Assembly (NCBI GenBank): GCA_019359545.1
Contig: JAHHHB010000034.1
Coordinates: 1-58,300, forward strand
Source of the DNA: Desmonostoc geniculatum HA4340-LM1
GTDB taxonomy: Bacteria; Cyanobacteriota; Cyanobacteriia; Cyanobacteriales; Nostocaceae
Length of the DNA: 58,300 nucleotides
Direction of reading: 5' to 3'
Shown: piece by piece, positions 1-9,154 of the stretch
Position numbering within the stretch: the stretch's first letter is position 1
How the letters are laid out: each line of letters opens with the position of its first letter
The notes under the pieces: model-generated
Databases searched by the model: none
What the model was told of the DNA's origin: nothing
Seen by the model: only the letters and a program-made list of their open reading frames with translations
Made by a program: the position numbers and the translations under genes

Positions 1-127
1 GTGCGTTGATACCAACATTCTCCCATTTGAAGTGGATGTTTGAGTGGTTTATTAGACACACTACTTTTGATTTTCCCACTCTTGAGATGTACGGAATTTG
101 TTCAAAACTCAAATAGGATTCCTATAT

Positions 128-279
128 TATAGAACTATATTTGATTATTGAAATATAGGTAGGGTGCGTTATGCCAAAGGCTACTAACGCACCACACAAA
201 GGTTAGGGTGCGTTAGGCTACGCCGTAACAGACCCTACATACTACTTAGATTTTTAAGAAATCAAATCATAGTCCTATA
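128..279. mobile_element. MITE-like element, family A copy 1
   Basis: The ends form imperfect inverted repeats: TATAGAACTATATTTGATT on the left, and on the right the reverse complement of TATAGGACTATGATTTGATT. The interior carries the phrase GTAGGGTGCGTTA. A relative with the same ends lies at 13363-13498. It has no coding capacity, so it would need a transposase in trans. Exact borders are uncertain by a few bases because the left flank itself contains a further TAGGATTCCTAT palindrome. Confidence 0.6.
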
Positions 280-346
280 TATAATTTAGTTAATAGAATA
301 GCGATCGCTATTACTATTTATTCACCCCCAAGTCTTACTAACTTCT

Positions 347-817
347 ATGACAATCTACTTTTATAGCATTCGTGAACAATATGGCTGTTTCTCTAACTTT
401 TCAGCCCACGGCTTCGAGTTAGATGGATTGTATTGGCCGACTAGCGAACACTACTTTCAAGCACAAAAGTTTGTTGGTACGCCTCATGCAGAACAAATCC
501 GTCTGGTTAAAATGCCTAAAGATGCTGCAAAAATGGGGCGTGAAAGAAAGCGTCCATTACGTCAAGACTGGGAACAAGTTAAAGACGACATTATGCGCCA
601 AGCAGTGTTATGTAAATTTCAAACTCATACAGATATCAGGGATATCTTACTTTCCACAGGCGATGAAGAAATTGTTGAAAACTCACCCATCGATTTTTAC
701 TGGGGTTGCGGAGCTGATGGTAGTGGCAAAAATATGCTAGGCAAAATTTTAGTGGAGGTGCGAGAGATCCTATGCCATGCCTACAGCAAAGATATTGATA
801 ATAGTACAGTAGAATAA
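347..817 (+). CDS. NADAR (YbiA-like) family protein
   Basis: The 156-residue protein has the NADAR/YbiA layout: an N-terminal YSIREQYGCFSNFS segment, WPTSEHYFQAQKF at about 30-42, and WGCGADGSGKNMLG at about 119-132. Characterised relatives are N-glycosidases acting on riboflavin-pathway intermediates, and others remove ADP-ribose from guanine bases as antitoxins to DarT-like toxins. Nothing in the sequence decides which applies here. The length is normal for a single-domain member. No DarT-like gene is adjacent; the next gene is a small DUF6881-like ORF. A HIP1 site lies just upstream. Confidence 0.85.
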   Translation: MTIYFYSIREQYGCFSNFSAHGFELDGLYWPTSEHYFQAQKFVGTPHAEQIRLVKMPKDAAKMGRERKRPLRQDWEQVKDDIMRQAVLCKFQTHTDIRDILLSTGDEEIVENSPIDFYWGCGADGSGKNMLGKILVEVREILCHAYSKDIDNSTVE

Positions 818-907
818 TATTGTTACGATGAATGCCTAAACTTCGCAAACACTCCGTTTTCCTAGAGTAGCTTGAAAGCAGCAATTCCTCAAAGGAGTAA
901 ATTAATT

Positions 908-1210
908 ATGTCTCTTTTAGTAAAAGCAAAAAAATATTGCAAATGGTTCTGGGATGAATCCCTTGGAGGTGAGTTTGATACTTGGGGTACTAGCACCTAT
1001 TTTATGGAAATTGGTAATAATTTCCATGTGGTTAGACAAATAGAAGTTTATGAAAATGGCAACGTCTTATTTTATGATAGTAGCCATTTTGCTGATGATT
1101 ATGGAATGTTATCCGATCAACGAATGGCTGAAGATGATATACGCGACTTTGAAATTACAAAGGGAGAATTTGAACAAGTTTGGAGTACAAAAATACCAAT
1201 AAATAGATAA
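908..1210 (+). CDS. small DUF6881-like protein
   Basis: I choose the ATG at 908 over an in-frame start at 872 because AAAGGAG lies about 11 bases upstream of it; the product is then 100 residues. The middle (VRQIEVYENGNVLFYD) and the end (ITKGEFEQVW) resemble the DUF6881 fold, a small single-domain family of unknown function. There is no signal peptide and no membrane segment. It follows the NADAR gene on the same strand at about 90 bp and could be co-transcribed. The family assignment is from remembered pattern only. Confidence 0.6.
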   Translation: MSLLVKAKKYCKWFWDESLGGEFDTWGTSTYFMEIGNNFHVVRQIEVYENGNVLFYDSSHFADDYGMLSDQRMAEDDIRDFEITKGEFEQVWSTKIPINR

Positions 1211-1583
1211 AGTTTATTAATTAAAAACTGCATAAATATTAATTGCCGAATTACAGTTTGTTAGTTTAGGTTATTTATGTTTGGAAGTTGTTTGTCGGCT
1301 AAGTGAGTAATCACTATAGTTATGCTTGTTTTTTACACCTGCCTTGAAAATAGGGACTGGGGATTGGGGATTGGGGACTGGGAAAAAGATATTTTCAAGG
1401 CAAGTTTATTAGTGGTAAGTTAAGCGCGATCGCTTCATCGATTAACTTTCACTGGTACTATCCTCAATGGGGCTATTCAATGCAAGTATTTGGTATCCAC
1501 GTTGTGGTAAACCAGCTTCATGAAAGATGCATTCTGGTTTTGGGAACACTAGATTTACCACCAGACTAAACAGGAAGGGGTTG
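1211..1583. other. intergenic region with repeat-bearing inverted repeat
   Basis: No gene is visible. A perfect 13-bp inverted repeat (TGCCTTGAAAATA at 1340-1352, its complement at 1390-1402) encloses a short run of GGGGATT-type tandem repeats. A HIP1-like GCGATCGC lies near 1426. The last bases hold a purine-rich ribosome-binding site (AGGAAGGGG) for the TPR gene. Confidence 0.6.
1340..1402. repeat. inverted repeat enclosing STRR
   Basis: Two perfect 13-bp arms (1340-1352 and 1390-1402) flank about 37 bases made mainly of GGGGACTGGGGATT-type repeats. The arrangement looks like a small hairpin with a repeat loop, or a miniature element that acquired or carries the repeat. Confidence 0.7.
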
Positions 1584-2684
1584 ATGTCTAAAGACAGATG
1601 GAATAATAGATCAAAAAATACAGTCCCCCTGAAATTACCCATAACCTACCTAAAACCAGTGAAGCGCAATACAATTACCCATGAATTTGACTCTGGTTCA
1701 CAAGCAGAAATACCACCTCCATCGGAAAGTGACGAACATTTATCCGAAGCATCTCGGCTGCTACGACAAGGTATTCAACAGCAGCAAGCTGGTGAATTAA
1801 TAGCGGCAATGAAGTCTTTACAACAATCTTTGGTATTGTTTCAAGCAGTTAAGGATTTACAAAAACAAGCACAGGTACTTTCTTTTTTAGGATTGGTAAC
1901 TTACAGCGCAGGAGACTACAAGAGTACTATCTCTTATTCTCAACAGTGTATGTCTTTAAGCGAGGAGACTTCAGATTTAGCATTGCAGATGCAAGCACTT
2001 TCCCATTTGGGTAATGCATACCGTCACCTAAACGACCATAACAAAGCAATTGAATTTCTAGAAAAGTGTTTGAAAATAACCAAGCAGCTACAAGATAAAC
2101 GCAGTCAAGTAGCTGCACTAAATAATTTGGGATTGGTATTTAAAGCTTTAGGTAACTTTACACAAGCTATTGAGTATCAGCAGCAAAGCCTAGAAATTGT
2201 GCGGGAACTCAAAGATAATTGGGGCGAGGAACAGGTACTCAAGAATTTGGGTAATGCTTGGTATGGTTTGGACAATTACCCAAAAGCGATCGCCTACTAT
2301 GAGCAATGTGTAATACTAGCACGCTCCTTAAAAAATGTTCGCAGTGCTTCTCAGGTGCTAAAAAATTTAGGTAATGCTTGTTATGCTTTGGGCGATTATA
2401 CCAAAGCCATTAAGTATTATGAGGAACGGTTGCAATTAGCCAGAGAAATTCAAGACAAGCGTGGCGAAGAACAATCCTTAGGTAGTTTAGGCGTTGCTTG
2501 TGAAGCCTTGGGGGATCATCACAAAGCAATTACATATTATGAAGAACGTTTACTTTTAGCTAGGACAATCAAAGATCGGCGCAGTGAAGAACAAGCCCTT
2601 GCCAGTCTAAGAGTCGCTTGCTATGCTTTGGGCGATTATGCTAAAGCTATGCAATACCAGCAAGGGACATCTTCAAATAGTTAA
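1584..2684 (+). CDS. tetratricopeptide repeat protein
   Basis: The start at 1584 (MSKDRWNN) is preferred over the longer frame from 1527 because AGGAAGGGG lies just upstream. The product is 366 residues: a basic, probably disordered N-terminus followed by about seven TPR units of 40 residues with the pattern LGNAxYxLGDYxKAIxYYEE. The 40-residue spacing and the DKRGEEQ linker match the TPR_12/LGN-like class, which builds scaffolds for protein-protein contacts. No catalytic domain or signal peptide is fused, so the partner is unknown. It probably acts in the cytoplasm. Confidence 0.85.
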   Translation: MSKDRWNNRSKNTVPLKLPITYLKPVKRNTITHEFDSGSQAEIPPPSESDEHLSEASRLLRQGIQQQQAGELIAAMKSLQQSLVLFQAVKDLQKQAQVLSFLGLVTYSAGDYKSTISYSQQCMSLSEETSDLALQMQALSHLGNAYRHLNDHNKAIEFLEKCLKITKQLQDKRSQVAALNNLGLVFKALGNFTQAIEYQQQSLEIVRELKDNWGEEQVLKNLGNAWYGLDNYPKAIAYYEQCVILARSLKNVRSASQVLKNLGNACYALGDYTKAIKYYEERLQLAREIQDKRGEEQSLGSLGVACEALGDHHKAITYYEERLLLARTIKDRRSEEQALASLRVACYALGDYAKAMQYQQGTSSNS

Positions 2685-2700
2685 TATTATGTTCCACTAG

Positions 2701-2801
2701 ATACCATTTTGGATTTTAGATTTTAAATTTTGGATTGGGAATAGTCTTGGTGAATTTGGGTTTAGCGAATCCATCTGTCGCAATCATTTTTCAAATTGGT
2801 A
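2701..2801. mobile_element. MITE-like element, family C copy 1
   Basis: This 101-bp unit starts ATACCATTTTGG and ends in CAAATTGGTAT, so its tips are inverted repeats. The left part is GATTTTAGATTTT-type repeat; the right part contains CCATCTGTCGCAATCATTTTT. A second 101-bp copy with the same ends and right half is at 27097-27197, with partial copies at 9426-9470 and 24967-25010. Confidence 0.65.
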
Positions 2802-2867
2802 TAAGTTTTACAAGATACGAAGGCTGTTTTTCTCCTGACTTCTGAATTCTGAATTCTGAATTCTGCT

Positions 2868-3935
2868 TTACTTACTCGCTCTGAGTTGTCCACAAGCAGC
2901 ATCAGCTTCCAAACCACGAGAGTAACGGACGCTAACAGCAGTTTGTTGTTGCTTGAGGACATTGAGAAATGCTTGAATACGATCGCGGTTAGGGCGTTTA
3001 TAGTCTACTTCTTGGATGGGGTTGTAAGGAATCAAATTCACATGACTTTGAAATCCCCGCAGACATTTCGATAGTTCTAATGCATGTTCTGGCAAATCAT
3101 TCACACCAGCCAGGAGAACATATTCAAAGGTAACGCGGCGTCCAGTGATTTCCACATATTCCCGACATTCAGCCAGCAAATCTTCTAGAGGATAAGCGCG
3201 GGCGCTGGGGATGAGTTTTTCTCGGAGTTCTTGGTTGGGCGCATGGAGACTAACCGCAAGAGTGATTTGCAAATGGTGTTGCGCGAACTGACGGATGCGA
3301 TCGCGGATACCAACTGTAGAAACAGTCAGCGATCGCGCTCCTATACCGACATCCTGATTGAGAGATCTCAGGGCTGCTAGGACATTTTCAGTATTCAACA
3401 ACGGTTCACCCATACCCATGAATACCACATTACTAACCCGTTGTTGAAAATCTTCTTGCACAGTCAGCACCTGATCGACAATTTCATGCACTGCTAAGTT
3501 GCGCTTGTAGCCTCCTTTACCAGTAGCGCAGAAATCACACGCCATCGGACAACCCACTTGAGTAGAGACGCAAACCGTCAGCCGATTTTCCCAAGGGATA
3601 CCAACAGTTTCAATAATTTGCTCATCTGCTAATCGCAAAAGATATTTCACCGTGCCATCGGGTGCTACAGAGCGATAGTGTAAAGTTGAGCGTCCGATGG
3701 GAATCTCTGCAAGTTCTGCACGCCATTGCTTCGGGAAGACAGAAATATCAGCGAGCGATCGCACTCCCTTGTGATATATCCATTCATGTAGTTGCTTTCC
3801 TCTGTAAGCAGGTTGTCCCTGTTGTTGCACCCAAGCAGTTAACTCCGCGACGGTTGCACCAAGTAGGGGAGGAAGTAATGCTGATTTGACTGGGTTGTGT
3901 GAGTCAACCTGAGATACAAGAGGCGTAGCAGACAT
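2868..3935 (-). CDS. rlmN: 23S rRNA (A2503-C2)/tRNA (A37-C2) methyltransferase RlmN
   Basis: The protein of 355 residues is a radical-SAM methylase that methylates C2 of adenine in 23S rRNA and some tRNAs. The cluster motif CPMACDFC gives C129, C133 and C136. The two cysteines of the RlmN mechanism are C122 (VCVSTQVGC) and C348 (DAACGQL). The GEPLLN motif lies in the barrel. All key residues are present and the length is normal. It starts at 3935 with ATG and stands alone between a TPR gene and a MIF-like gene. Confidence 0.97.
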   Translation of the reverse strand: MSATPLVSQVDSHNPVKSALLPPLLGATVAELTAWVQQQGQPAYRGKQLHEWIYHKGVRSLADISVFPKQWRAELAEIPIGRSTLHYRSVAPDGTVKYLLRLADEQIIETVGIPWENRLTVCVSTQVGCPMACDFCATGKGGYKRNLAVHEIVDQVLTVQEDFQQRVSNVVFMGMGEPLLNTENVLAALRSLNQDVGIGARSLTVSTVGIRDRIRQFAQHHLQITLAVSLHAPNQELREKLIPSARAYPLEDLLAECREYVEITGRRVTFEYVLLAGVNDLPEHALELSKCLRGFQSHVNLIPYNPIQEVDYKRPNRDRIQAFLNVLKQQQTAVSVRYSRGLEADAACGQLRASK

Positions 3936-4013
3936 AAAAAATTACGAGTTGATGCTGAATCTCTATCCTACACCTGCCAGATCGATTTCGTCTTAACCAA
4001 AGAACACGACCAA

Positions 4014-4367
4014 TTAACCAAAGGTAGTGCCATTCCAGCCCCACATTGCACCCTTAGCATCTGCAAACTCTATATAAATTCGATTTTTAGGCACACCCAG
4101 CGTTTGGTTAATCTGCTGACAAAAATCTTCACTCATCGCTTTAGTTTGATCTGGCTTCATGGTGCCAATGCTCTTAATTTCAATGTAACAAACTGGGTCT
4201 GTATTACCCGCAAAAGTCATAGGAATTTCTGGTTCAAAAGCTGTCATGACATAGGATTCTGGTTTTTCCAAATGTTTTGCTAATTTGGCTGATAGGCTCA
4301 AAAGCATTGACTCAATTTCAGCTTTTTGAGGAGCAGATGCAGAAGTTTGGACTTTAATTAATGGCAT
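4014..4367 (-). CDS. MIF/tautomerase-superfamily protein
   Basis: The 117-residue protein starts Met-Pro; after Met removal, Pro1 would be the catalytic base of the tautomerase superfamily. The pattern matches macrophage migration inhibitory factor-like proteins: PLIKVQTS at the start, SYVMTAFEPEIPMTFAG in the middle, and NRIYIEFADAKGAMWGWNGTTFG at the end. These proteins are trimeric keto-enol tautomerases; the natural substrate in cyanobacteria is not known. The gene is monocistronic and followed by repeat-rich spacer. Confidence 0.9.
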   Translation of the reverse strand: MPLIKVQTSASAPQKAEIESMLLSLSAKLAKHLEKPESYVMTAFEPEIPMTFAGNTDPVCYIEIKSIGTMKPDQTKAMSEDFCQQINQTLGVPKNRIYIEFADAKGAMWGWNGTTFG

Positions 4368-4373
4368 AGTAAA

Positions 4374-4412
4374 AGGGACTGGGGATTGGGGATTAGGGAC
4401 TGGGGATTAGGT
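4374..4412. repeat. short tandem repeat (GGGGATT/GGGACTG type)
   Basis: A run of heptamer-type units (GGGACTGGGGATTGGGGATT and variants) lies directly upstream of the MIF-like gene. It is one of many such STRR tracts in the window and holds no gene. Confidence 0.7.
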
Positions 4413-4484
4413 CAGAAGCTGCAAAATTATGGAATTTGCTTTAACTTCTTCCAAATTTTAAAACACTTTCGCAATCCCCAATCT

Positions 4485-5306
4485 TCAATGAGACGAACGA
4501 AATAGATGACTGTGTTCGGGATGATATAAACGCGATCGCCCTGTGGCTGGCGACAGTGCTGGACTGATTATATAAAGTGTGGTGCGAATTAGTTTTTCTT
4601 GATGAGTACAGTCTGCCATTTGACTCAGAGGCACAACCCTAATTTTTTCATCTGGCCATCCGATGCGAAAGCAGATTGCTACTGGGGTTTCGGCTGGGTA
4701 GTGTTCGAGTAGCTTGGCTTGGGCATTTTCGATATGACGCGCACTCAAATATAAGCAAAGGCTAGCTTGATGTGCTGCTAGGGAAGTTAATTCTTCGGGG
4801 GCGGGGACTTCTGTACGTCCGCTGATGCGTGTCAAAATAATGGTTTGGACTAAACTAGGTACAGTCAGTTCTACTTTGAGTTTGGCAGCAGCAGCTTGAA
4901 AAGCGCTGATACCGGGAATGACTTCAAAAGGAATATTTGCCTCAGCGAGGAGGTGCATTTGTTCGTGGATAGCGCTGTAGAGGCTGGGATCGCCGGAATG
5001 GAGACGGACTAGAGATTTGTGTTGCGATCGCACCTTTTCTAGCATAATCGCCAAAATCTCTTCTAAAGTTTGATTTGCAGTTCTAACGATCTCCGCATCT
5101 TTTCGGCAAATTTCTAAAATCTGTTCTGGAACTAAAGAATCAGCAAATAAAATCACATCAGCAACAGCTAATAGTTTCTGTGCCTTCACCGTTAAAAGAT
5201 CGGGATCTCCAGGACCAGCTCCGACAATGTACACAGATGGTTCTATAGTGTATGGTGTTTTTTTATAACTCAGATTTTCTGTATATTTACTTTTATCAGA
5301 ACACAC
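4485..5306 (-). CDS. cobM: precorrin-4 C11-methyltransferase
   Basis: The 273-residue protein is a SAM-dependent tetrapyrrole methylase. It shows VYIVGAGPGDPDLLTVKA near residue 27, LHSGDPSLYSA near 120, and EVIPGISAFQAAAAKL near 150. These match CobM/CbiF, which methylates C11 of precorrin-4 in cobalamin synthesis. The start is GTG at 5306, with GAGGG six bases upstream. lgt lies about 220 bp away on the same strand. The leader is discussed in the findings. Confidence 0.93.
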   Translation of the reverse strand: MCSDKSKYTENLSYKKTPYTIEPSVYIVGAGPGDPDLLTVKAQKLLAVADVILFADSLVPEQILEICRKDAEIVRTANQTLEEILAIMLEKVRSQHKSLVRLHSGDPSLYSAIHEQMHLLAEANIPFEVIPGISAFQAAAAKLKVELTVPSLVQTIILTRISGRTEVPAPEELTSLAAHQASLCLYLSARHIENAQAKLLEHYPAETPVAICFRIGWPDEKIRVVPLSQMADCTHQEKLIRTTLYIISPALSPATGRSRLYHPEHSHLFRSSH

Positions 5307-5403
5307 AGCAATCCCTCAAAAATTTTTTTGTTATTTTCTCAGTATCTTTCCGGATTCACCCTCTTTCCCTAGTAGAGAGTAATGGTAGATGCACCCTGGT
5401 TAA

Positions 5404-5432
5404 GCCCTAGAGAAAACTCTGGGGCATTTTTT
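5404..5432 (+). terminator. rho-independent terminator-like hairpin, plus strand
   Basis: GCCCTAGAG (5404-5412) and CTCTGGGGC (5417-5425) form a stem with an AAAA loop, followed by ATTTTTT on the plus strand. Both neighbouring genes (cobM, lgt) run on the minus strand, so it terminates no annotated gene. Confidence 0.55.
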
Positions 5433-5440
5433 ATTTTTGG

Positions 5441-5480
5441 GCATCGGGCATTGGGCATCGGGCATTGGGCATTGGGCAAA
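5441..5480. repeat. short tandem repeat (GGGCATTG/GGGCATCG)
   Basis: Five or so units of GGGCATC or GGGCATT stand just downstream of lgt. The tract is low-complexity, with no coding role. Confidence 0.75.
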
Positions 5481-5530
5481 GGTAAGAGGATGGGGGGAAA
5501 GAAGAATTACTTTCTCCGTCATCTCCCCAT

Positions 5531-6403
5531 CTACCCCATCTCCCCATTTCCCTTAGGAATAGGAATGACATCAGGCAAAGGGCGCTTGAGTAAATAAAGC
5601 CAAGCTAACCCAAATAATCCCAATAAAATTCCCAGACAACTCACTACTTGTGCCATCCGCAAAGGGCCCAGCATCAAGCTATCTGTGCGAAATCCTTCAA
5701 TCCACAGGCGTCCTAAGCTGTATGCTGGCCAATAAACTAGAAACAAAGTGCCTACTTTCAGGCGTGGCTTACCGGATAAAGACCGGAAAAACAAGGTTAT
5801 TAGCAGCGCAAACACCATTAAATCCCACAGAGATTCGTAGAGAAAGGTGGGATGAAAGTAATCAAAATTAACATACTCTAGAGGACGACGTTCTGGGGGA
5901 ATGTATAGCTTCCAGGGCAAATCAGTAGGATCGCCAAAAGCTTCTGAGTTGAAAAAATTACCCCAACGTCCGATCGCTTGCCCTAAAATTAGCGAAGGCG
6001 CCACTAAGTCCGCCAGTTGCCAGAAAGAAACCTGCTTGAGTTTGGCAAAAATTAAAGATGCCAAAACCCCGCCAATAATCGCTCCGTGAATGGCAATACC
6101 TCCTTCCCAGATAGCAAAGATTTTTTCTGGAGTGGAGGCATATTTTGGCCATTCAAACAAAACGTAGTATAGTCGTGCGCCGGGAATTGCACCAATTAAC
6201 AACCAAAAGAACAAATCGCTCAGTAACTCCGGATTAACATGACGGCGCTTTGCCAAATGCTGGGAAAGCATGACGCCAATCAACACAGCTGTAGCAATTA
6301 ACAAGCCATACCAGCGGATAGTCAATGGCCCTATTCTCACCAGAATCGGTCCTGGAGAAGTAAATTGAAATGCCAAGGGCAAGGTGGAAAAATCCAGTGC
6401 CAT
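5531..6403 (-). CDS. lgt: prolipoprotein diacylglyceryl transferase
   Basis: The 290-residue integral membrane enzyme transfers diacylglycerol from phosphatidylglycerol to the lipobox cysteine of prelipoproteins. The Lgt signature [13 protein letters not shown] lies at 145-157. His106 sits in [12 protein letters not shown], and the N-terminus has the typical [13 protein letters not shown] segment. About seven membrane helices are visible. The C-terminus ends in plain sequence next to repeat DNA. At least one predicted lipoprotein substrate is encoded in this window (33415-33906). Confidence 0.97.
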   Translation of the reverse strand: MALDFSTLPLAFQFTSPGPILVRIGPLTIRWYGLLIATAVLIGVMLSQHLAKRRHVNPELLSDLFFWLLIGAIPGARLYYVLFEWPKYASTPEKIFAIWEGGIAIHGAIIGGVLASLIFAKLKQVSFWQLADLVAPSLILGQAIGRWGNFFNSEAFGDPTDLPWKLYIPPERRPLEYVNFDYFHPTFLYESLWDLMVFALLITLFFRSLSGKPRLKVGTLFLVYWPAYSLGRLWIEGFRTDSLMLGPLRMAQVVSCLGILLGLFGLAWLYLLKRPLPDVIPIPKGNGEMG

Positions 6404-6694
6404 GAAAAATTACCTAGAAGAGTTCGTTAACTACCCGCGCACTTTGCTAAGTACGGAGTTTCTTACGTCTCGAATACCAGACTAACCTTGAATCCTCTAC
6501 AACATTGTGAAGACAGAGGTAGAAATCTAGCATCCATATTTAGGAGTCTAATTCCTAAAGCTTAGTTGAGCATAACTTGTGCCACCAGAACAATTGACTT
6601 TAGCATTTTTACTCAGAGTGCAAGATGATAGATTTAAGTAAGTTACGCAAAACAATTTCAATATAATCACCTAAATTAAGTTTGATATATCATT

Positions 6695-7246
6695 GTGATT
6701 GCGATTTATCCTGGCAGCTTTGACCCCATTACTTTAGGACACCTTGACCTCATCCAGCGCGGCAGTCGGCTGTTTGAGCGCGTAATTGTCGCTGTATTGC
6801 GGAATCCTAACAAAATGCCACTGTTTAGTGTTCAGCAACGGCTAGATCAGATCCGTCTTTCTACACAACATTTACCTAATGTGGAAGTAGACAGCTTTGA
6901 CGGTTTGACTGTCAATTATGCCCAAATGCGACATGCACAAGTTTTGCTACGGGGCTTACGGGCTGTGTCAGATTTTGAAGTGGAACTGCAAATGGCTCAC
7001 ACAAATAAAACTCTTTCTACCCAAATAGAAACAGTTTTTCTCGCAACGTCAAATGAGTATAGTTTTTTAAGTAGTAGTGTGGTAAAAGAGATTGCAAGGT
7101 TTGGTGGCTCTATCGATCATCTCGTTCCCCCACACATTGCCCTAGATATATACCAATGCTACAATCACAACTCCCCAATGTTGAACCCAATCTCAACGGA
7201 AGCAACTCCCCCCCTCAAGAGTATGTCGGCACAGAGGGAAGCATAG
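6695..7246 (+). CDS. coaD: phosphopantetheine adenylyltransferase
   Basis: The protein makes dephospho-CoA from 4'-phosphopantetheine and ATP. The nucleotidyltransferase motif [12 protein letters not shown] lies at 7-18, and the ISSSVVKE-type motif ([13 protein letters not shown]) near 131. The start is GTG at 6695. At 183 residues it is about 20 longer than usual: the last 25 residues, after YQCYNHNSP, lie over the 5' end of the next gene (7156), so this tail probably arose from read-through into that frame. Confidence 0.95.
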   Translation: MIAIYPGSFDPITLGHLDLIQRGSRLFERVIVAVLRNPNKMPLFSVQQRLDQIRLSTQHLPNVEVDSFDGLTVNYAQMRHAQVLLRGLRAVSDFEVELQMAHTNKTLSTQIETVFLATSNEYSFLSSSVVKEIARFGGSIDHLVPPHIALDIYQCYNHNSPMLNPISTEATPPLKSMSAQREA

Positions 7247-7824
7247 ATATTCAGGAGGAACTCAACCGCCTAGAGGAAATGGTTCTCTCTAGTCTCCGGA
7301 TTCCCCTGACGGGACGCACACTCATCGATGAAGAAAAGCTGCTAGATCAGCTTGACTACATCCGCCTTGGTTTGCCAGGAATTTTTCAAGAAGCAGCCGC
7401 AATTCTGGAACAAAAGGAGGAAATTCTCCTGGAAGCAGAAGAATATGGCCAGCAAATAGTTGAAGCCGCCCAAGCAAAAAAAGCTCAAATTTTAGCTGAA
7501 AGCGATATTCTTCAACAGGCAAAACAAGAAGCTGAACAAATGCGGCGACAAGTGCAACAAGAGTGTGAGGCAATAATGCAAGAAACTCTGGCTGAAATTG
7601 AGCGTAAGCGGTATGCTTGTCAGCAAGAGTTGGAGCAAATGCGACAAACAGCGATCGCTCACGCTCAAGAAATTGAAGATGGTGCCGATCAATATGCCGA
7701 TAGCGTCCTAGAAAATATTCAGCAGGATCTCCAAGAAATGTTGCGAATTATCACTAATGGACGGCAACAATTGCGAGTTGACAACCTCACGCAACGCAAT
7801 TCACCTCCTGGTAACAAGAGATAA
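7156..7824 (+). CDS. DivIVA/Cdv3-like coiled-coil protein
   Basis: The 222-residue protein is mostly one long coiled coil (about 75-205) rich in Glu, Gln and Ala, preceded by [27 protein letters not shown]. That combination is typical of a conserved cyanobacterial family related to the division protein Cdv3/DivIVA. There is no signal peptide or membrane segment. The reading frame begins inside coaD with a 91-bp overlap in another frame; no good alternative ATG exists before the conserved part. The division role is an inference from family resemblance. Confidence 0.75.
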   Translation: MLQSQLPNVEPNLNGSNSPPQEYVGTEGSIDIQEELNRLEEMVLSSLRIPLTGRTLIDEEKLLDQLDYIRLGLPGIFQEAAAILEQKEEILLEAEEYGQQIVEAAQAKKAQILAESDILQQAKQEAEQMRRQVQQECEAIMQETLAEIERKRYACQQELEQMRQTAIAHAQEIEDGADQYADSVLENIQQDLQEMLRIITNGRQQLRVDNLTQRNSPPGNKR

Positions 7825-7854
7825 AGGTTCTGAGAAAATGAGCAAGAATTATCG

Positions 7855-7890
7855 GTTGGGTTTTGCCACTGCTTAACCCAACAATTCTTA
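7855..7890 (+). terminator. terminator-like hairpin
   Basis: GTTGGGTT (7855-7862) pairs with AACCCAAC (7875-7882) and is followed by a short T-containing tract. Its position about 30 bp after the coiled-coil gene suits termination of the coaD unit, although the T-tract is weak. Confidence 0.45.
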
Positions 7891-8075
7891 ATTAAAAAAG
7901 CTTTTGGGCTTCCATATTCTGTTAGTAAAACATGACCTACATAAACGCACAATTATAGAAAAACAGCCTACAAAATGACTTATTGATAAGTGTATTTTGG
8001 TTTTTATTTTTCCTGGATTTGATTAGTAATAAGTTTAATATTTTGGCTTGTATAATTAAGCAGGATTATTAACAA

Positions 8076-8396
8076 ATGGTCACTTTAGCTCAAGTTAATT
8101 TTGGATTAAATCTAGCTGGTTTAATTGGAATTATTTATTTGCTTTTGGCAATTGTCTACTTTATTTTGACATTGGCTTGGCTAGTCCAACGGGGAACTAG
8201 ACTTAGAGGTTGGGCTTTAAGTCTTTATATTACCCAAGTGATATTTACGCCAATTGTCTTGTTATTATGCGGAGTAATATTATTTTTTCAAGGTTGGCGT
8301 TTAGACCCAATTCTTCAAATTGAACAATTTTTATTATCGCTATTAATTATTTATTTGACTATCAAAGATATTGTGATTAATGCAGTTTACAGATAA
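8076..8396 (+). CDS. Ycf66-like membrane protein
   Basis: The 106-residue protein has three hydrophobic segments (about 12-38, 47-68, 80-100). The piece GVILFFQGWRLDPILQIEQFLL matches the hallmark of the Ycf66 family, found in cyanobacteria and some plastids. Members often have a hydrophilic C-terminal extension; this one ends right after the membrane part. The function of Ycf66 is unknown. The composition is AT-rich and the gene stands alone, with no clear operon partner. Confidence 0.75.
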   Translation: MVTLAQVNFGLNLAGLIGIIYLLLAIVYFILTLAWLVQRGTRLRGWALSLYITQVIFTPIVLLLCGVILFFQGWRLDPILQIEQFLLSLLIIYLTIKDIVINAVYR

Positions 8397-8548
8397 TAAT
8401 TTAGAAACCAGAATTTTTCTTGCTAAATGACTTCAATTCCTACCAAGCTAGCTTTATACTAGCCCAGTGTGAGAACGTGGGATGAGGGAGATGAGGGATA
8501 GGAATTGATAACTAATGCCCCATGCCCCATGCCCGGATTTTAATTTAG

Positions 8549-9154
8549 CTATTTTTGAGATGAGGAAGATGAACTACCACCTTCTCTGGGGTAGGGAGAG
8601 TCAACAAAACCCAATTCAAACAACTGTTTATAGGCTTTCTTACCTAAATCCCGCGTTGGGTTTTGACTCTTAATTATTTGAATCAACAATGGCACTGCTA
8701 ATTCTGGCTGATTTTGTGCCCGATGTACCAACGCTAGTTGAAAGGTAGCTTCATCTCGTTTTTGGGCTGTTAATAAAGCTTTTTGACGCTGAGAATCAGA
8801 AACTTTATTGTCAATTCCTGAAAAGCTAGCGTTTAAATCTTGATAAAAATTAGATAGCTGATTATAAACCTGACGTGCTTCTTGGAGTTTCTTTGCAGCT
8901 AAAGTGTAGTTTTGAGCAGAAACGGCTTGTTCTGCATCTTTCATTAAGCGATCGCCACCTTCAATGCTCAAAAGGCTGTTATTTTGAGTTACCGGACGGA
9001 GGTTATTAGGATCGTTGGGATCGATGGGTTGTGGTTGGCTGGTAGTGCCTGGTAACTGTGGTACCTGAGCATTCACAGGTGATAGCAAGCTAAGGACTGC
9101 TAAGACTGGTAAAAAAGCGCGGTGCATCAAGGTAACAGCGGCAGCAGTGTTCAT
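8549..9154 (-). CDS. conserved secreted protein with helical repeat region
   Basis: The 201-residue product has an N-terminal signal-like segment (AFLPVLAVLSLLSPVNA, cleavage expected after about residue 29) and then a Pro/Asn-rich linker. A helical domain (about 65-185) has an LMKDAEQAVSAQNYTLAAKKLQEARQ pattern reminiscent of TPR. The tail is Ser-rich. I recognise no enzyme motif. It is probably periplasmic or thylakoid-lumenal; its function is unknown. It is followed by STRR sequence and ends about 150 bp from the Ycf66-like gene. Confidence 0.7.
   Translation of the reverse strand: MNTAAAVTLMHRAFLPVLAVLSLLSPVNAQVPQLPGTTSQPQPIDPNDPNNLRPVTQNNSLLSIEGGDRLMKDAEQAVSAQNYTLAAKKLQEARQVYNQLSNFYQDLNASFSGIDNKVSDSQRQKALLTAQKRDEATFQLALVHRAQNQPELAVPLLIQIIKSQNPTRDLGKKAYKQLFELGFVDSPYPREGGSSSSSSQK

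Noticed and set aside
6404..6694. Possible structured RNA between lgt and coaD
   Set aside because: Only weak local pairing is visible; it is more simply a divergent promoter region.
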